Notes: generated by a model not told the origin, from the sequence alone. A stretch of DNA of 16,313 bases from Akkermansiaceae bacterium UBA7331 (GCA_002471255.1 DKPP01000008.1:1-16313), one strand, 5' to 3'; counted from the stretch's first letter, positions 1 to 8,060 are shown. Translations and numbers: made by a program.

Positions 1-244
1 TTTGCATTTTTTCTCACCACCTTGAAAACATCATCAATTCCAACACGTTATGCATGATGAAAAATTTTCAGCTTTTTGCAAATTGTGTGATTTTTTTGAG
101 ATCTTGTGTTTCAGAGGTATCAGGTTTGAGGTTTTTAGGATGATTTTCGTTCAAATTTAGCTCAAAAAAGGACAATTTGATTCTCAGAGCTCCTAAAAGA
201 GCTTCTTAAAAGGGAACGAAGCAATGAAATGCCTCACCTAAACC
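1..244. other. Left-edge non-coding stretch
   Basis: I see no supportable gene here. One plus-strand frame stays open from position 3 to about 140, but it has no recognisable protein character and is cut by the window edge. A short inverted repeat, AGCTC (188-192) and GAGCT (199-203) around a 6-nt loop and followed by TCTT, could be a weak plus-strand terminator. Confidence 0.4.
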
Positions 245-277
245 AAAAAAAAGAGAGGAAACTTACGTTACCTCTCT
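245..277 (-). terminator. Rho-independent terminator of the lepB/squalene synthase unit
   Basis: Read on the minus strand, AGAGAGG with a partner CCTCTCT closes a hairpin (252-277). It has one internal mismatch and an inner AAC/GTT extension, and a run of T residues (245-252) follows immediately. It lies about 30 nt past the stop of the minus-strand gene at 307, which is where its transcript should end. Confidence 0.8.
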
Positions 278-306
278 ACTCGTGAGTTAAAAACTCTCTA
301 TAATGC

Positions 307-1194
307 TTACTTGCGGTTGTAAAAATTGAGCAAGCCTACAAACTTATCATAGTAAGTCTTGGGCTCAATATTCAGCTTCGTGCGGAAAAGCAACCACAGC
401 TTATGGAAGGTATTAACGCGATAGCGTTTTTTGAAAATGTGGTAACCATCGTCTTGCATTTTTTCAAGGATGGTATGATAGATCAACCTCATGGCTTGAG
501 CCGGCATCAATGCATTACGATCCGCTTGTGGCAATGATTCGTATTCTTTGGCGGCTTGTGCAAAAAACTCTTCAGCTAGTTTTGCCTCATATTCAAGCAA
601 AGCATGCAAAGCATAAGAATCTTTTTGAGTTTTTAAGTCCTCTAAGGTGTACCCAAAACGATCCATATCTTCGAGGGGTAAGTAAATTCGCTGATTTTTA
701 TGATAATCTTCAGCGACGTCGCGAATGATATTCACCAGTTGCAATGCATGCCCAAGAGCCACGGCATAAGCTGCTGATTTTTCACTAGCCCCCATGATAA
801 TAGCACTAGATAACCCAACACAAGATGCTACACAATAGGTATAATTGAGTAATTCCTCGCGATTTTTGGGTTGATGCTGATCAATATCCGAACGACAGCC
901 CTCAATAAGCTTGATCATCGGGCTTGTATCGAGATTAAGTGTCTGAATGACTTTCGTTAGGTCTTGCTCTAATTCGGTAGGGTCGTTAACAGATCCTCTA
1001 ATTACCGAAATCCAACGATCAAGAGCCTGGTGTCGTTCTTCAGGGCTAAAACCGGGCTCATCGACGATATCATCAACGGTCCGACAAAAAGCGTAAAAGA
1101 TTGCCATGTTTTGGCGCTCCTCTACAGGTAGGTCAATAAGAGCGAAGGCCAAATTAGATTTAGCCTTGGAAGTAATGTCTTGTGCTTGCGACAT
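307..1194 (-). CDS. Squalene/phytoene synthase family protein
   Basis: This 295-residue protein is a trans-isoprenyl diphosphate synthase that joins two prenyl diphosphates head to head (to squalene, dehydrosqualene or phytoene) in the cytoplasm. The two Mg-binding aspartate-rich motifs are both visible: DDIVDE at residues 41-46, preceded by YAFCRTV, and NIIRDVAED at 155-163, followed by the typical RIYLP at 169-173. Length matches bacterial HpnC/HpnD/CrtB/CrtM proteins (about 270-310). The start lies 12 nt after the lepB stop, so the two are probably co-transcribed. No Shine-Dalgarno sequence is obvious. No desaturase or hopanoid gene is adjacent, so the sequence does not decide between squalene, dehydrosqualene and phytoene as product. 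Family assignment is secure; product is not. Confidence 0.92.
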   Translation of the reverse strand: MSQAQDITSKAKSNLAFALIDLPVEERQNMAIFYAFCRTVDDIVDEPGFSPEERHQALDRWISVIRGSVNDPTELEQDLTKVIQTLNLDTSPMIKLIEGCRSDIDQHQPKNREELLNYTYCVASCVGLSSAIIMGASEKSAAYAVALGHALQLVNIIRDVAEDYHKNQRIYLPLEDMDRFGYTLEDLKTQKDSYALHALLEYEAKLAEEFFAQAAKEYESLPQADRNALMPAQAMRLIYHTILEKMQDDGYHIFKKRYRVNTFHKLWLLFRTKLNIEPKTYYDKFVGLLNFYNRK

Positions 1195-1206
1195 GATGGT
1201 TTGTTT

Positions 1207-2505
1207 TTATGGAATAATGCCCCAATGTGATGTGAAGGGCCATAAGGCGAAACTGGCAGGTCCTACGATGTTGTATTGTCGAACAGGGCCCCAGTATCTG
1301 GAATCGAAAGAATTCATTTTCGGTGTGTTATCGCCTAAGGCCACATATTCTTTTAATTGTGGCGTTAGAGGGTCGTTTTTCAATTTAACGGTTTGCCCCT
1401 CTACTATGTAATAGGATTTATCCCATAAGTTTTTAGCGGCAGGTAAGGCCTCATAACCTACACTGTTGTAGGGAGATTGGCCTGCAGCTACAGTTTGAAT
1501 CGTTTTTTCCGTTGCCGGATTACCATTAATGATTAAATGTTTATTTTCGATAGCCAAAGAATCACCAGGTACGCCACAGAGACGCTTTACGTAATGAGTA
1601 CCGCCTTCTTGACCTGTCGTAGAACCATTACTGGCTATACCTTCGATACCTCTGGTATCAAATACGAAAACTTCACCTCGCTCCGGCTTACGAAAATGAT
1701 AAGCCATTTTATTGACGAGAATCAAATCACCGGCATCGAATCGAGCTTTTACAATTGTGTCTCCGGGTAAATAGGTACGGAAAGGGGAATTTTGCTCTTC
1801 AGGGAAACGCGCCTTTTGATTCATAAAATATCGACGAGTTTCCGCTTCTGCCGCAGGAATTTGAATTTGAGAACCATCATCAAAACTTACATTGGTAACG
1901 GTGAATAACAAAAACTTAGTATCACCTTTAAATCCGGTGATTTTCTTTTTGGTCTCAGCTTTCTCATTAACATAAGAGCTACCATAAAGAGCCAAATCTT
2001 TCATTTTACCGACAAAGGATGGTTCCTCTTCAAAAGGAATGGCTCGAATACCATTCAATGATGGTTGCATGGAACCTGTGGGAATACGAAATGGCTGTAC
2101 GATATAATCACGGATACCCAAAAAGACGACAATGATTACAAAAAAGATCTCAACAGTCTCGGCTAGTGAGGATTGTTTACCATCATGGACAGAGCCTAGC
2201 ATGCTATCGATTTTTTCAGAAAGCGTAGTAGCTTTATCCTTATCACGTTGCAAAATGGCTAAGGAGATATCGGCTTCCAATTCGCGGTAAGTTTGCAATT
2301 TCTCCTCAGGCAAAATATCTTCATTATAGTTGATATAACGAAGCAAATGTTTTTTTGCTTCAAGTGATTTCTTTTTCCATGCAGGTAAGAACCATGCAAA
2401 AGCATGATCAACAACAGGGTCTAAGCAATATTTTTTAAATGAAAGCGATTTTTGAGGCTGAGAAGTCATATAAGCGTACCAATAATTGCTTGTTTGATGA
2501 TGCAC
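1207..2505 (-). CDS. lepB: Signal peptidase I, long form
   Basis: This is a membrane-bound serine/lysine protease that removes signal peptides from exported proteins. Visible landmarks are one hydrophobic anchor (about residues 119-133), the catalytic-serine box RIPTGSMQPSL with Ser145, the DLILVNKMAY box (260-269), the catalytic-lysine box YVKRLCGVPGD with Lys307, and GDN (391-393) followed by SFDSRYWG (399-406). At 432 residues it is much longer than typical enzymes. About 115 residues precede the anchor, and the Ser-to-Lys distance is 162 residues against about 55 in E. coli, so roughly 100 residues are inserted after the serine box. The GTG start at 2505 is preferred because AGGA lies 7 nt upstream; an in-frame ATG exists at 2469. 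It is the first gene of a unit with the squalene/phytoene synthase. Confidence 0.93.
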   Translation of the reverse strand: MHHQTSNYWYAYMTSQPQKSLSFKKYCLDPVVDHAFAWFLPAWKKKSLEAKKHLLRYINYNEDILPEEKLQTYRELEADISLAILQRDKDKATTLSEKIDSMLGSVHDGKQSSLAETVEIFFVIIVVFLGIRDYIVQPFRIPTGSMQPSLNGIRAIPFEEEPSFVGKMKDLALYGSSYVNEKAETKKKITGFKGDTKFLLFTVTNVSFDDGSQIQIPAAEAETRRYFMNQKARFPEEQNSPFRTYLPGDTIVKARFDAGDLILVNKMAYHFRKPERGEVFVFDTRGIEGIASNGSTTGQEGGTHYVKRLCGVPGDSLAIENKHLIINGNPATEKTIQTVAAGQSPYNSVGYEALPAAKNLWDKSYYIVEGQTVKLKNDPLTPQLKEYVALGDNTPKMNSFDSRYWGPVRQYNIVGPASFALWPFTSHWGIIP

Positions 2506-2559
2506 TTAATTATCCTGACTTAAAAGCTTATTTTCCAAAACTGGCGTGATTGAGGCGTT

Positions 2560-2578
2560 TTATCGAAATTTTCGATAA
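2560..2578. promoter_or_regulatory. 19-bp perfect palindrome upstream of lepB
   Basis: TTATCGAAA and TTTCGATAA form a perfect 9-bp inverted repeat around one central T. It lies about 55 bp before the lepB GTG, in the divergent intergenic region. No T-run follows on either strand, so an operator for a dimeric regulator is more likely than a terminator. The regulator is unknown. Confidence 0.45.
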
Positions 2579-2602
2579 CAATTGCATCAAAATCATGTGA
2601 TT

Positions 2603-2631
2603 TTTGGTGTCCAAAATTTGATAACACCAAA
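2603..2631. repeat. Second inverted repeat in the lepB intergenic region
   Basis: TTTGGTGT (2603-2610) and ACACCAAA (2624-2631) pair perfectly over 8 bp around a 13-nt loop. It has no T-tract on either side, so it is not a convincing terminator. It lies 24 bp from the 19-bp palindrome, and the two share words such as GATAACA. Its role is unknown. Confidence 0.4.
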
Positions 2632-2702
2632 GATTAATCAGCATACTGAAGATGTGATGACGAACAATGGTTTTTCTTTAAACTACCGAGCTTGTTCCTT
2701 TC

Positions 2703-2731
2703 TTGACGCTTAATATATTTGTGTCTATGCT
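2703..2731 (+). promoter_or_regulatory. Sigma70-type promoter of the secreted-protein/dinG unit
   Basis: TTGACG (2703-2708), a 17-bp spacer and TATGCT (2726-2731) match the -35/-10 layout well. The expected transcription start falls at 2737-2739, on or next to the ATG at 2739. This predicts a leaderless or near-leaderless mRNA. It also makes a TTG start at 2703 unlikely, since that TTG is the -35 box. Confidence 0.6.
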
Positions 2732-2738
2732 TGCGCGC

Positions 2739-3293
2739 ATGATGAAGTTGATAGCGAGTATTGTGACTGCAGGTTGTATGATGACAGCCGTTTATGCAGA
2801 CCAATATGGAGAGGAAGCCTCTAAGGCTGCTCGTGAAATGAGCGGAGCCATCAAAGGTGGTGGAGATATGAAGTGGATGATTGATAGAATGTATCCACCC
2901 AGAAAGAAACAACTACTCAAAAATTTCGTCGGTGGTGAAGCTGCTTTTATGAAACAGCTACAACAAGCTACCGAACAAATGAAAAAGATCGAGTTTACGA
3001 TTAAAAAATTTGTAATCGGCGCACCTCAAGGAGAGTTCTTGGTCAATTTCAAAAAAGAAGTAATCGTTTTTTTACCAACAACGATGGAGTTTTCCTTTAA
3101 AGCTCCGGATGGTCGCGTACACACGATGCAACGCATCAGCTACTTAATTGCGATTAAATCATTGCAAAAAAACACCGATCCTTGGTATTTCTTAGATGGT
3201 AAGGATATGAGCACTAATATCCTCAGAGAAATGTTCTATGACTTACCTGAGAATGTGAAACTCCCCCCTACCTCTGAAAAAGTAGTCCAATAA
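2739..3293 (+). CDS. Secreted protein of unknown function
   Basis: This is a 184-residue exported protein whose function I do not recognise. It begins with MMK, a hydrophobic stretch and a likely cleavage after AVYA (about residue 20), so it should be periplasmic or secreted. The middle is basic and amphipathic. The C-terminal half alternates beta-like segments and contains PWYFLDGKDMS followed by a LPENVKLP tail. From memory, that resembles small periplasmic proteins ending in a 'WKFIDG...LPxxLKLP' pattern; this is a weak recollection and not a family call. The ATG at 2739 is chosen because the region before it looks like a promoter; the ATG at 2742 is equally possible. It lies 37 nt before dinG on the same strand, with no terminator between, so co-transcription is likely. 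Confidence 0.75.
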   Translation: MMKLIASIVTAGCMMTAVYADQYGEEASKAAREMSGAIKGGGDMKWMIDRMYPPRKKQLLKNFVGGEAAFMKQLQQATEQMKKIEFTIKKFVIGAPQGEFLVNFKKEVIVFLPTTMEFSFKAPDGRVHTMQRISYLIAIKSLQKNTDPWYFLDGKDMSTNILREMFYDLPENVKLPPTSEKVVQ

Positions 3294-3330
3294 TTGGCAC
3301 ATCTCTCTAAAAAGGCAAAAAATAATCGGA

Positions 3331-5316
3331 ATGATGGAACAAAGCGGTATTGATACCGCACCCGGTACGGGATTTGAACAATATGTTCACCATGCATTTG
3401 GTCCGGAAGGTATTTTTTCTAAGGCCAAAGACTTCGAATATAGACCCGAGCAGCAAGACATGGCTTTAGCTGTAGCGCGAGCTTTGCAAATTGATGCCCC
3501 TTTATTAGTTGAAGCCGGCACAGGAGTTGGCAAATCTCTAGGGTATTTACTTCCTGCCGTTAAATTTGCTATGGAATATGAGCGTAAAGCGATTATTTCC
3601 ACCCATACGATTAACCTACAAGAGCAATTATTTAATAAAGACATACCTCTACTGAAAAAGGCAATGAGGTGTGAGTTCTCAGCAGCTTTATTAAAAGGCA
3701 GACAAAACTACGTCTGCAAGACTCGTTTAAAAAGAGCCATGGCACAAATGGATTCTTTATTTACTTATGGAGAATCCGCTGAGTTGCGCCGCATTTTAGA
3801 TTGGTCCATGACATGCCCCGAAGGAACATTGACCGAGATGCCCTTCCGCCCGTCGATTAAAGTATGGGCGATGGTTTGCAGTGAACCTCATGCTTGCACG
3901 TTGAAAAATTGTGGACCTAATTGTCCTTATCAGGTAGCTCGCAAACGCGTGCAGGAAGCGAATGTAGTTGTCCTTAACCATACCCTATTTTTCAGCCTAC
4001 TTGCTCAGGCAGAAGATGTAAAAGATGGTGGCTTTATTTATCCGGGTGATTTCATCATTCTCGACGAAGCGCATACGATAGAAAATATCGCAGCGAAACA
4101 AATGGGAATTCAGTTGTCAGAGAGTGCTCTACAATATGAGCTTACCCGTATGTATAACCCACGTACTCAAAAAGGCACCTTAAAGTCCTATGGTAATGCC
4201 GATTTGTTACAACGTGTGATGGATGTACAGGATTCTTGCGGATTATTCTTCGAACAAGCCAAAGATGACATTGGGTTTAGCGAATATCAAAAGATTGTAC
4301 GATTGCATCAAGGAGAATGGACCCAAGACATATTATCCCTACCATTAGCCGAGCTTTCCACTGCCTTAAAAAACGAGTCGGGGCGTTTTGAAGATAATAC
4401 TGCAGCTAAAGATGAGTTAAATGATCTATCCTCTCGTATGAACGAAGCTCGCGATGCGGTGCAAAGCCTCATGTCCGTTGGATCTGATGACCATGTTTAT
4501 TGGGCAGAGAGATCAGGTGCGGAGCTTAATCATATGTCTATTAGTTGTGCACCGGTCGAGGTAGCACCATTACTTAGAGAAAAACTCTTTCAAAGTGGCA
4601 GAGCTGCCATCTTAGCCTCCGCAACTTTATCCGCAGGCGACGACCAAATGAAATATTTCGCAGGGCGTGTTGGTGCGCACGGCGTACATCGAGTGCAAAT
4701 CGGTAGTCCATTTGATTATCAAAAGCAAATGAGGCTTATCGTCAGCAGATCTATGCCTGAGCCCGACAATCCTGAATATAAGAATGAATTACCGAGACAA
4801 ATTCAGCATTATATCGAAATGAGCCAAGGGCGAGCCTTTGTGTTATTTACCAGTTACAAACTTATGCTGGAAATGGCCGCTAAGATTCGTCCTTTCCTAG
4901 AAGAAAAAGGCTGGAACTTGTTTGTACAAGGGCAAGAAATGCAACGCTCGGCTATGCTAAAGGCCTTTAAAGAAGATACTCATAGCGTATTATTTGGTAC
5001 GGATAGTTTTTGGACAGGAGTTGACGTACCGGGAGAATCTCTTTCTAACGTAATCGTAACACGCTTACCATTTGAAGTGCCCGATCACCCCATGGTCGAA
5101 TCCCGATTTGAACGCATTCGCCAACGTGGTGGCATGCCATTCTTCGAATACTCACTACCGGAAGCGGCTTTAAAGTTAAGACAAGGCGTCGGTCGATTGA
5201 TCCGTACCAAATCAGATCAAGGTATCGTCGTTATCCTCGACTCAAGAGTCGTCACCAAAAGCTACGGTCGTAGATTTATCAATTCATTGCCAAAAGGCAA
5301 ATTGGAAATTGTTTAG
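3331..5316 (+). CDS. dinG: DinG/YoaA-family ATP-dependent iron-sulfur helicase
   Basis: This is a superfamily-2, XPD-like 5'-to-3' DNA helicase that unwinds DNA during repair and resolves unusual structures. Motifs appear in order: Walker A EAGTGVGKS (61-69), STHTINLQEQL (motif Ia), an Fe-S cysteine set (C129, then C183, C189, C194, C198, of which four would bind the cluster), DEAH (245-248), ASATLS, FGTDSFWTGVDVPG, and the motif VI block QGVGRLIR (618-625). At 661 residues it is close to E. coli DinG/YoaA and lacks the N-terminal exonuclease domain of Firmicute DinG. Two in-frame ATGs (3331, 3334) offer starts; spacing does not separate them. The stop overlaps that of the convergent cbiO by 4 nt. 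Confidence 0.93.
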   Translation: MMEQSGIDTAPGTGFEQYVHHAFGPEGIFSKAKDFEYRPEQQDMALAVARALQIDAPLLVEAGTGVGKSLGYLLPAVKFAMEYERKAIISTHTINLQEQLFNKDIPLLKKAMRCEFSAALLKGRQNYVCKTRLKRAMAQMDSLFTYGESAELRRILDWSMTCPEGTLTEMPFRPSIKVWAMVCSEPHACTLKNCGPNCPYQVARKRVQEANVVVLNHTLFFSLLAQAEDVKDGGFIYPGDFIILDEAHTIENIAAKQMGIQLSESALQYELTRMYNPRTQKGTLKSYGNADLLQRVMDVQDSCGLFFEQAKDDIGFSEYQKIVRLHQGEWTQDILSLPLAELSTALKNESGRFEDNTAAKDELNDLSSRMNEARDAVQSLMSVGSDDHVYWAERSGAELNHMSISCAPVEVAPLLREKLFQSGRAAILASATLSAGDDQMKYFAGRVGAHGVHRVQIGSPFDYQKQMRLIVSRSMPEPDNPEYKNELPRQIQHYIEMSQGRAFVLFTSYKLMLEMAAKIRPFLEEKGWNLFVQGQEMQRSAMLKAFKEDTHSVLFGTDSFWTGVDVPGESLSNVIVTRLPFEVPDHPMVESRFERIRQRGGMPFFEYSLPEAALKLRQGVGRLIRTKSDQGIVVILDSRVVTKSYGRRFINSLPKGKLEIV

Positions 5317-6071
5317 ACCATCCTGCTCTCTTTAAGTTGGTTTAGCAGAAATAAATAAGGCTGCTCCAACTTGGCTTCATCGAGCAATGATTCATTGGCA
5401 AAAATCTCCTTTGGTGTCCCATCAGCCAAGATACGCCCTTGATGTAAAACGATACAACGAGTGCATAATTCATAAGCCATATCCAAATCATGCGTGGCAA
5501 TAATTTTGGTTTCAGGTCGAGATGCTAGTAATTTAATCAACTGGCGTCTTGCATGAGGATCTAAATTGGCACTAGGTTCATCCAAAAGAAGCAATTCAGG
5601 CTTCATCGTCAAAATGGTCGCTATAGAGACCATTCTTTTTTCACCACCGGAAAGACGATGTGTCAACTTATCAGACAAATGTGCAATCTGTAATTCATGA
5701 AAAACTTGATCCACACGCGCTGAAACCTCGTCAGGTTTAAGCCCTAAATTGATAGGACCAAAGGCTACATCATCTCGCACGATAGGCATGAATAATTGGT
5801 TATTCGCTTCTTGAAATACAAGACCTATTTTTGATCTCAATTCATTCAAATGATTTGATGAAATCGTTTTTTCATTCCATATAGCACTACCCGCATCTAC
5901 ATCCAAAATGCCTGCTAAAATATGCAAAAGAGTCGATTTTCCCGAACCGTTTCCACCCAATACACCTAAAACTTCTCCTTGTTTTAGAGTAAAACTCACA
6001 TCTCGCAAAACAGGAGGAGACGACTGGTAAGAAAAATCTAGGTTCTTAACCTGCAAAGAAAAATCAGACAT
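5313..6071 (-). CDS. cbiO: Nickel/cobalt ECF transporter ATPase subunit
   Basis: This is the ATP-hydrolysing (A) subunit of an energy-coupling-factor importer for Ni2+ or Co2+, acting on the cytoplasmic face with the T subunit CbiQ. All ABC ATPase motifs are present: Walker A GGNGSGKST (39-47), Q-loop Gln87, signature LSGGEKR (140-146), Walker B LLLLDEP (160-166) and the switch histidine His194 in ATHD. The 252-residue length fits one ATPase domain, so the complex would use a CbiO homodimer. It starts 6 nt after the cbiQ stop and is the last gene of the operon. No terminator is visible beyond it; its stop lies inside the dinG stop region. Confidence 0.93.
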   Translation of the reverse strand: MSDFSLQVKNLDFSYQSSPPVLRDVSFTLKQGEVLGVLGGNGSGKSTLLHILAGILDVDAGSAIWNEKTISSNHLNELRSKIGLVFQEANNQLFMPIVRDDVAFGPINLGLKPDEVSARVDQVFHELQIAHLSDKLTHRLSGGEKRMVSIATILTMKPELLLLDEPSANLDPHARRQLIKLLASRPETKIIATHDLDMAYELCTRCIVLHQGRILADGTPKEIFANESLLDEAKLEQPYLFLLNQLKESRMV

Positions 6072-6077
6072 ATCTCA

Positions 6078-6881
6078 TTAATTTAAAAAAGTTTCTTCCA
6101 ACCATATCGGCACATTTACCACCCGACATAAAATCATTAACACAAAAAACGAAAGGCTAAAAATTGCCTGCACCGGCGAAAGATTGATTTTATTGTTATC
6201 AAAAAAAACAGGGTTCTCTCCACCACGAGCATAAATAGATTGGTAGATATGATTACTTTTCATCATGCACGAGAGAAAAAAGTGTCCTGTGATAGCACCC
6301 CACTCGCGGAGGGACGGCTTCTTTATGCCTCGTCTTTGGCAAAAAGCGATTTGGTAGGTATTAGCCTGATGTAAAAGTTCGATTAAAAATCTGTAAGTCA
6401 ATAAAAGCTGAGTTACCAAAATCTGAGGAACTTTCATTGATTTCAATGCTTGGCAAATGGCATAAAATCCAGTCGTGGCAATCAATAAAAATCCGGCACT
6501 TATCGTTAATACCGATTTAAAAATAATAGAGAAAAAAGATACCCAACCCAAACTAATCGAATAATGTTTAGTCAGGTAAAACCTACCTTCATCAAAGATC
6601 GGATTCATGATTCCTAGCAACAAAATAAAAGGCAAAATAGGCAAGAGGCCTTTTAATAAGATTAATGGCGATATACCGGATAATCGGATCACCACAACGA
6701 GAAAAAATAGAAAAGGAACTAAACCGGACAAGGAATATGCCGGAAAGGAAATAACGCATATCTGAAAAATCAGACACAAAAGAATTTTTAATCGCGCATC
6801 CCAATGATGCGCGATACTTGATTGTCTCGATAAGACCTCTAATTGATCTAGCCAATTAATAGTTCGAGGTAATATCCTCAT
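6078..6881 (-). CDS. cbiQ: Nickel/cobalt ECF transporter transmembrane T subunit
   Basis: This 267-residue polytopic membrane protein links the CbiO ATPases to the metal-binding CbiM. Hydrophobic segments cover about residues 35-90, 120-150 and 240-260. Between them is the coupling region with two Arg-Gly motifs, CQRRG and YARGG, matching the conserved short motifs EcfT proteins use to contact the ATPases. It sits 6 nt from the genes on both sides in the order cbiM-cbiQ-cbiO, the classic arrangement. No clear ribosome-binding site is seen, so translation may be coupled to cbiM. Confidence 0.9.
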   Translation of the reverse strand: MRILPRTINWLDQLEVLSRQSSIAHHWDARLKILLCLIFQICVISFPAYSLSGLVPFLFFLVVVIRLSGISPLILLKGLLPILPFILLLGIMNPIFDEGRFYLTKHYSISLGWVSFFSIIFKSVLTISAGFLLIATTGFYAICQALKSMKVPQILVTQLLLTYRFLIELLHQANTYQIAFCQRRGIKKPSLREWGAITGHFFLSCMMKSNHIYQSIYARGGENPVFFDNNKINLSPVQAIFSLSFFVLMILCRVVNVPIWLEETFLN

Positions 6882-6887
6882 GAGAAA

Positions 6888-7916
6888 TTATTCTGAAGGC
6901 TGTTGCTTCTTTTTGCGGGATTTCAGAGGCAAACATACGGCGACAATAAAGGCACCTACCATTAGACTACCGCCTACACCGGCTAAACTAGTCTCGTAGC
7001 GATTAGGCTCGGCATCCTCATCTGCTACAGGTAAGGCATAATCGGGCATAATCTCGGTTTTGCTCTGAATCATCGCAAGTTTTTCGTGAATATCGGAACT
7101 TTGTTCCAATTGAGTTTCAGGTTGGCTTTCTGCAACTGAAGATTTTTCAATGGACCATTCCAAGCCATCGGGATGCTCAGAGGCAAATAAAGACACAACA
7201 GTACCGAAAAGTAAGGTCAAGGCGGCTAAAGCAGCAAATGTTAATGCTCTAGCCTGCTTCTTTTCCTGTTTATCTGAGAAATTCAAAACAAGGTTCGGTT
7301 CCATCTGTCTTACGAAAAGAACGACAGCGGCAGTAGCTAGACCCTCAACCACGCCAATGGCTAAGTGAATCGGTTGCATTAACCATAAGAAATTATCAAA
7401 TGGCAAAGCGGTAATCCCGGAAGCAGTCGTTTCTACAACTACGCTAAACGCACCCAACTGCAGACCAACGATACAGGCAATAATACTGAAAATCGCAATC
7501 TTAGTTTTTGAAGACTCTTGATTGATAAAAGGTCTAAACAACAATGGGTACGCAATGAAACACGTATAAAAACCTAAATTAAACATATTGCACCCTAAAG
7601 CCAATAACCCACCATCGGCAAAGAAAAGAGCTTGGATGATTAGCACCGACGATAATGTTAAAAATCCTGCATAGGGCCCCAATAATATGGCAAGGATCAT
7701 ACCACCGCCTAAATGCCCGCTTGATCCTGTGCCGGGAATTGAAAAGTTCAGCATTTGGCAGGCAAAAATAAAGGCACCCATGACACCCATCAAAGGAATA
7801 GATTTAAGAGTATTTTGGTTTTTCAGCTTTTTAATACTAAGCGCAACTAAAAGGGCTGAAAAAGCCCACATCGTTCCTCCAACAGCTGGAGAAATAAAAC
7901 TATCTGCCATGTGCAT
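6888..7916 (-). CDS. cbiM: Nickel/cobalt ECF substrate-binding subunit, CbiM/NikM with fused PDGLE (NikN-type) domain
   Basis: This is the metal-capturing S subunit of the importer. The N-terminus reads Met-His-Met-Ala-Asp, placing His2 where CbiM/NikM proteins coordinate the metal with the terminal amine. His68 in SSGHLGGGM is the second expected ligand, and His184 lies in the conserved QPIHLAIGVVEG segment. A literal PDGLE motif occurs at 249-253, after a transmembrane helix, and a final helix lies around 315-333. This is the NikN/PDGLE domain fused to the C-terminus, giving 342 residues, so no separate N gene is needed. PDGLE partners are commonly associated with nickel systems, so nickel is the better guess; the sequence cannot exclude cobalt. 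It is the first gene of the operon. Confidence 0.93.
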   Translation of the reverse strand: MHMADSFISPAVGGTMWAFSALLVALSIKKLKNQNTLKSIPLMGVMGAFIFACQMLNFSIPGTGSSGHLGGGMILAILLGPYAGFLTLSSVLIIQALFFADGGLLALGCNMFNLGFYTCFIAYPLLFRPFINQESSKTKIAIFSIIACIVGLQLGAFSVVVETTASGITALPFDNFLWLMQPIHLAIGVVEGLATAAVVLFVRQMEPNLVLNFSDKQEKKQARALTFAALAALTLLFGTVVSLFASEHPDGLEWSIEKSSVAESQPETQLEQSSDIHEKLAMIQSKTEIMPDYALPVADEDAEPNRYETSLAGVGGSLMVGAFIVAVCLPLKSRKKKQQPSE

Positions 7917-7991
7917 ATGATTATTTTTCTTAGGGGTTGATTAATTAAATAGTTGGAACCAATGTAACAAATCACCGTTATAAATGAAGTA

Positions 7992-8003
7992 CATTTTAAA
8001 ATG
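7992..8003. promoter_or_regulatory. 12-bp palindrome in the cbiM leader
   Basis: CATTTTAAAATG is a perfect 12-bp palindrome between the proposed cbiM promoter and its start codon. It could be an operator for a metal-responsive repressor, but it is short and AT-rich, so chance is quite possible. I found no NikR-like two-half-site arrangement and no cobalamin riboswitch consensus in this 144-bp gap. Confidence 0.25.
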
Positions 8004-8015
8004 CTGACTTTCTAA

Positions 8016-8045
8016 ATCATACCTACGACACATCGAGATACTCAA
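8016..8045 (-). promoter_or_regulatory. Possible promoter of the cbiMQO operon
   Basis: On the minus strand, TTGAGT (8040-8045), an 18-bp spacer and TATGAT (8016-8021) fit a sigma70 promoter. The predicted leader to the cbiM ATG is about 90 nt, long enough to hold an operator or a small RNA element. Confidence 0.45.
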
Positions 8046-8060
8046 TAGTTGAAAAACTTT

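Noticed and set aside
3..140. Open plus-strand frame at the left edge as the end of a gene
   Set aside because: It is short and edge-cut, rich in Cys/Phe/Asn, and has no protein-like pattern I can support.
2703..2738. TTG start 12 codons upstream for the secreted-protein gene
   Set aside because: The TTG is part of a good -35 box, and the signal peptide begins properly only at the ATG codons at 2739/2742.
2634..2912. Minus-strand open frame opposite the secreted-protein gene
   Set aside because: It lies over the promoter and start of a better gene, has a Cys/His-rich composition with no domain character, and no promoter or ribosome-binding site.
7917..8060. Cobalamin riboswitch or NikR operator ahead of cbiM
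   Set aside because: The conserved riboswitch boxes are absent, and only one NikR-like half-site (GTATGA, near 8018) is visible, which overlaps the proposed -10.
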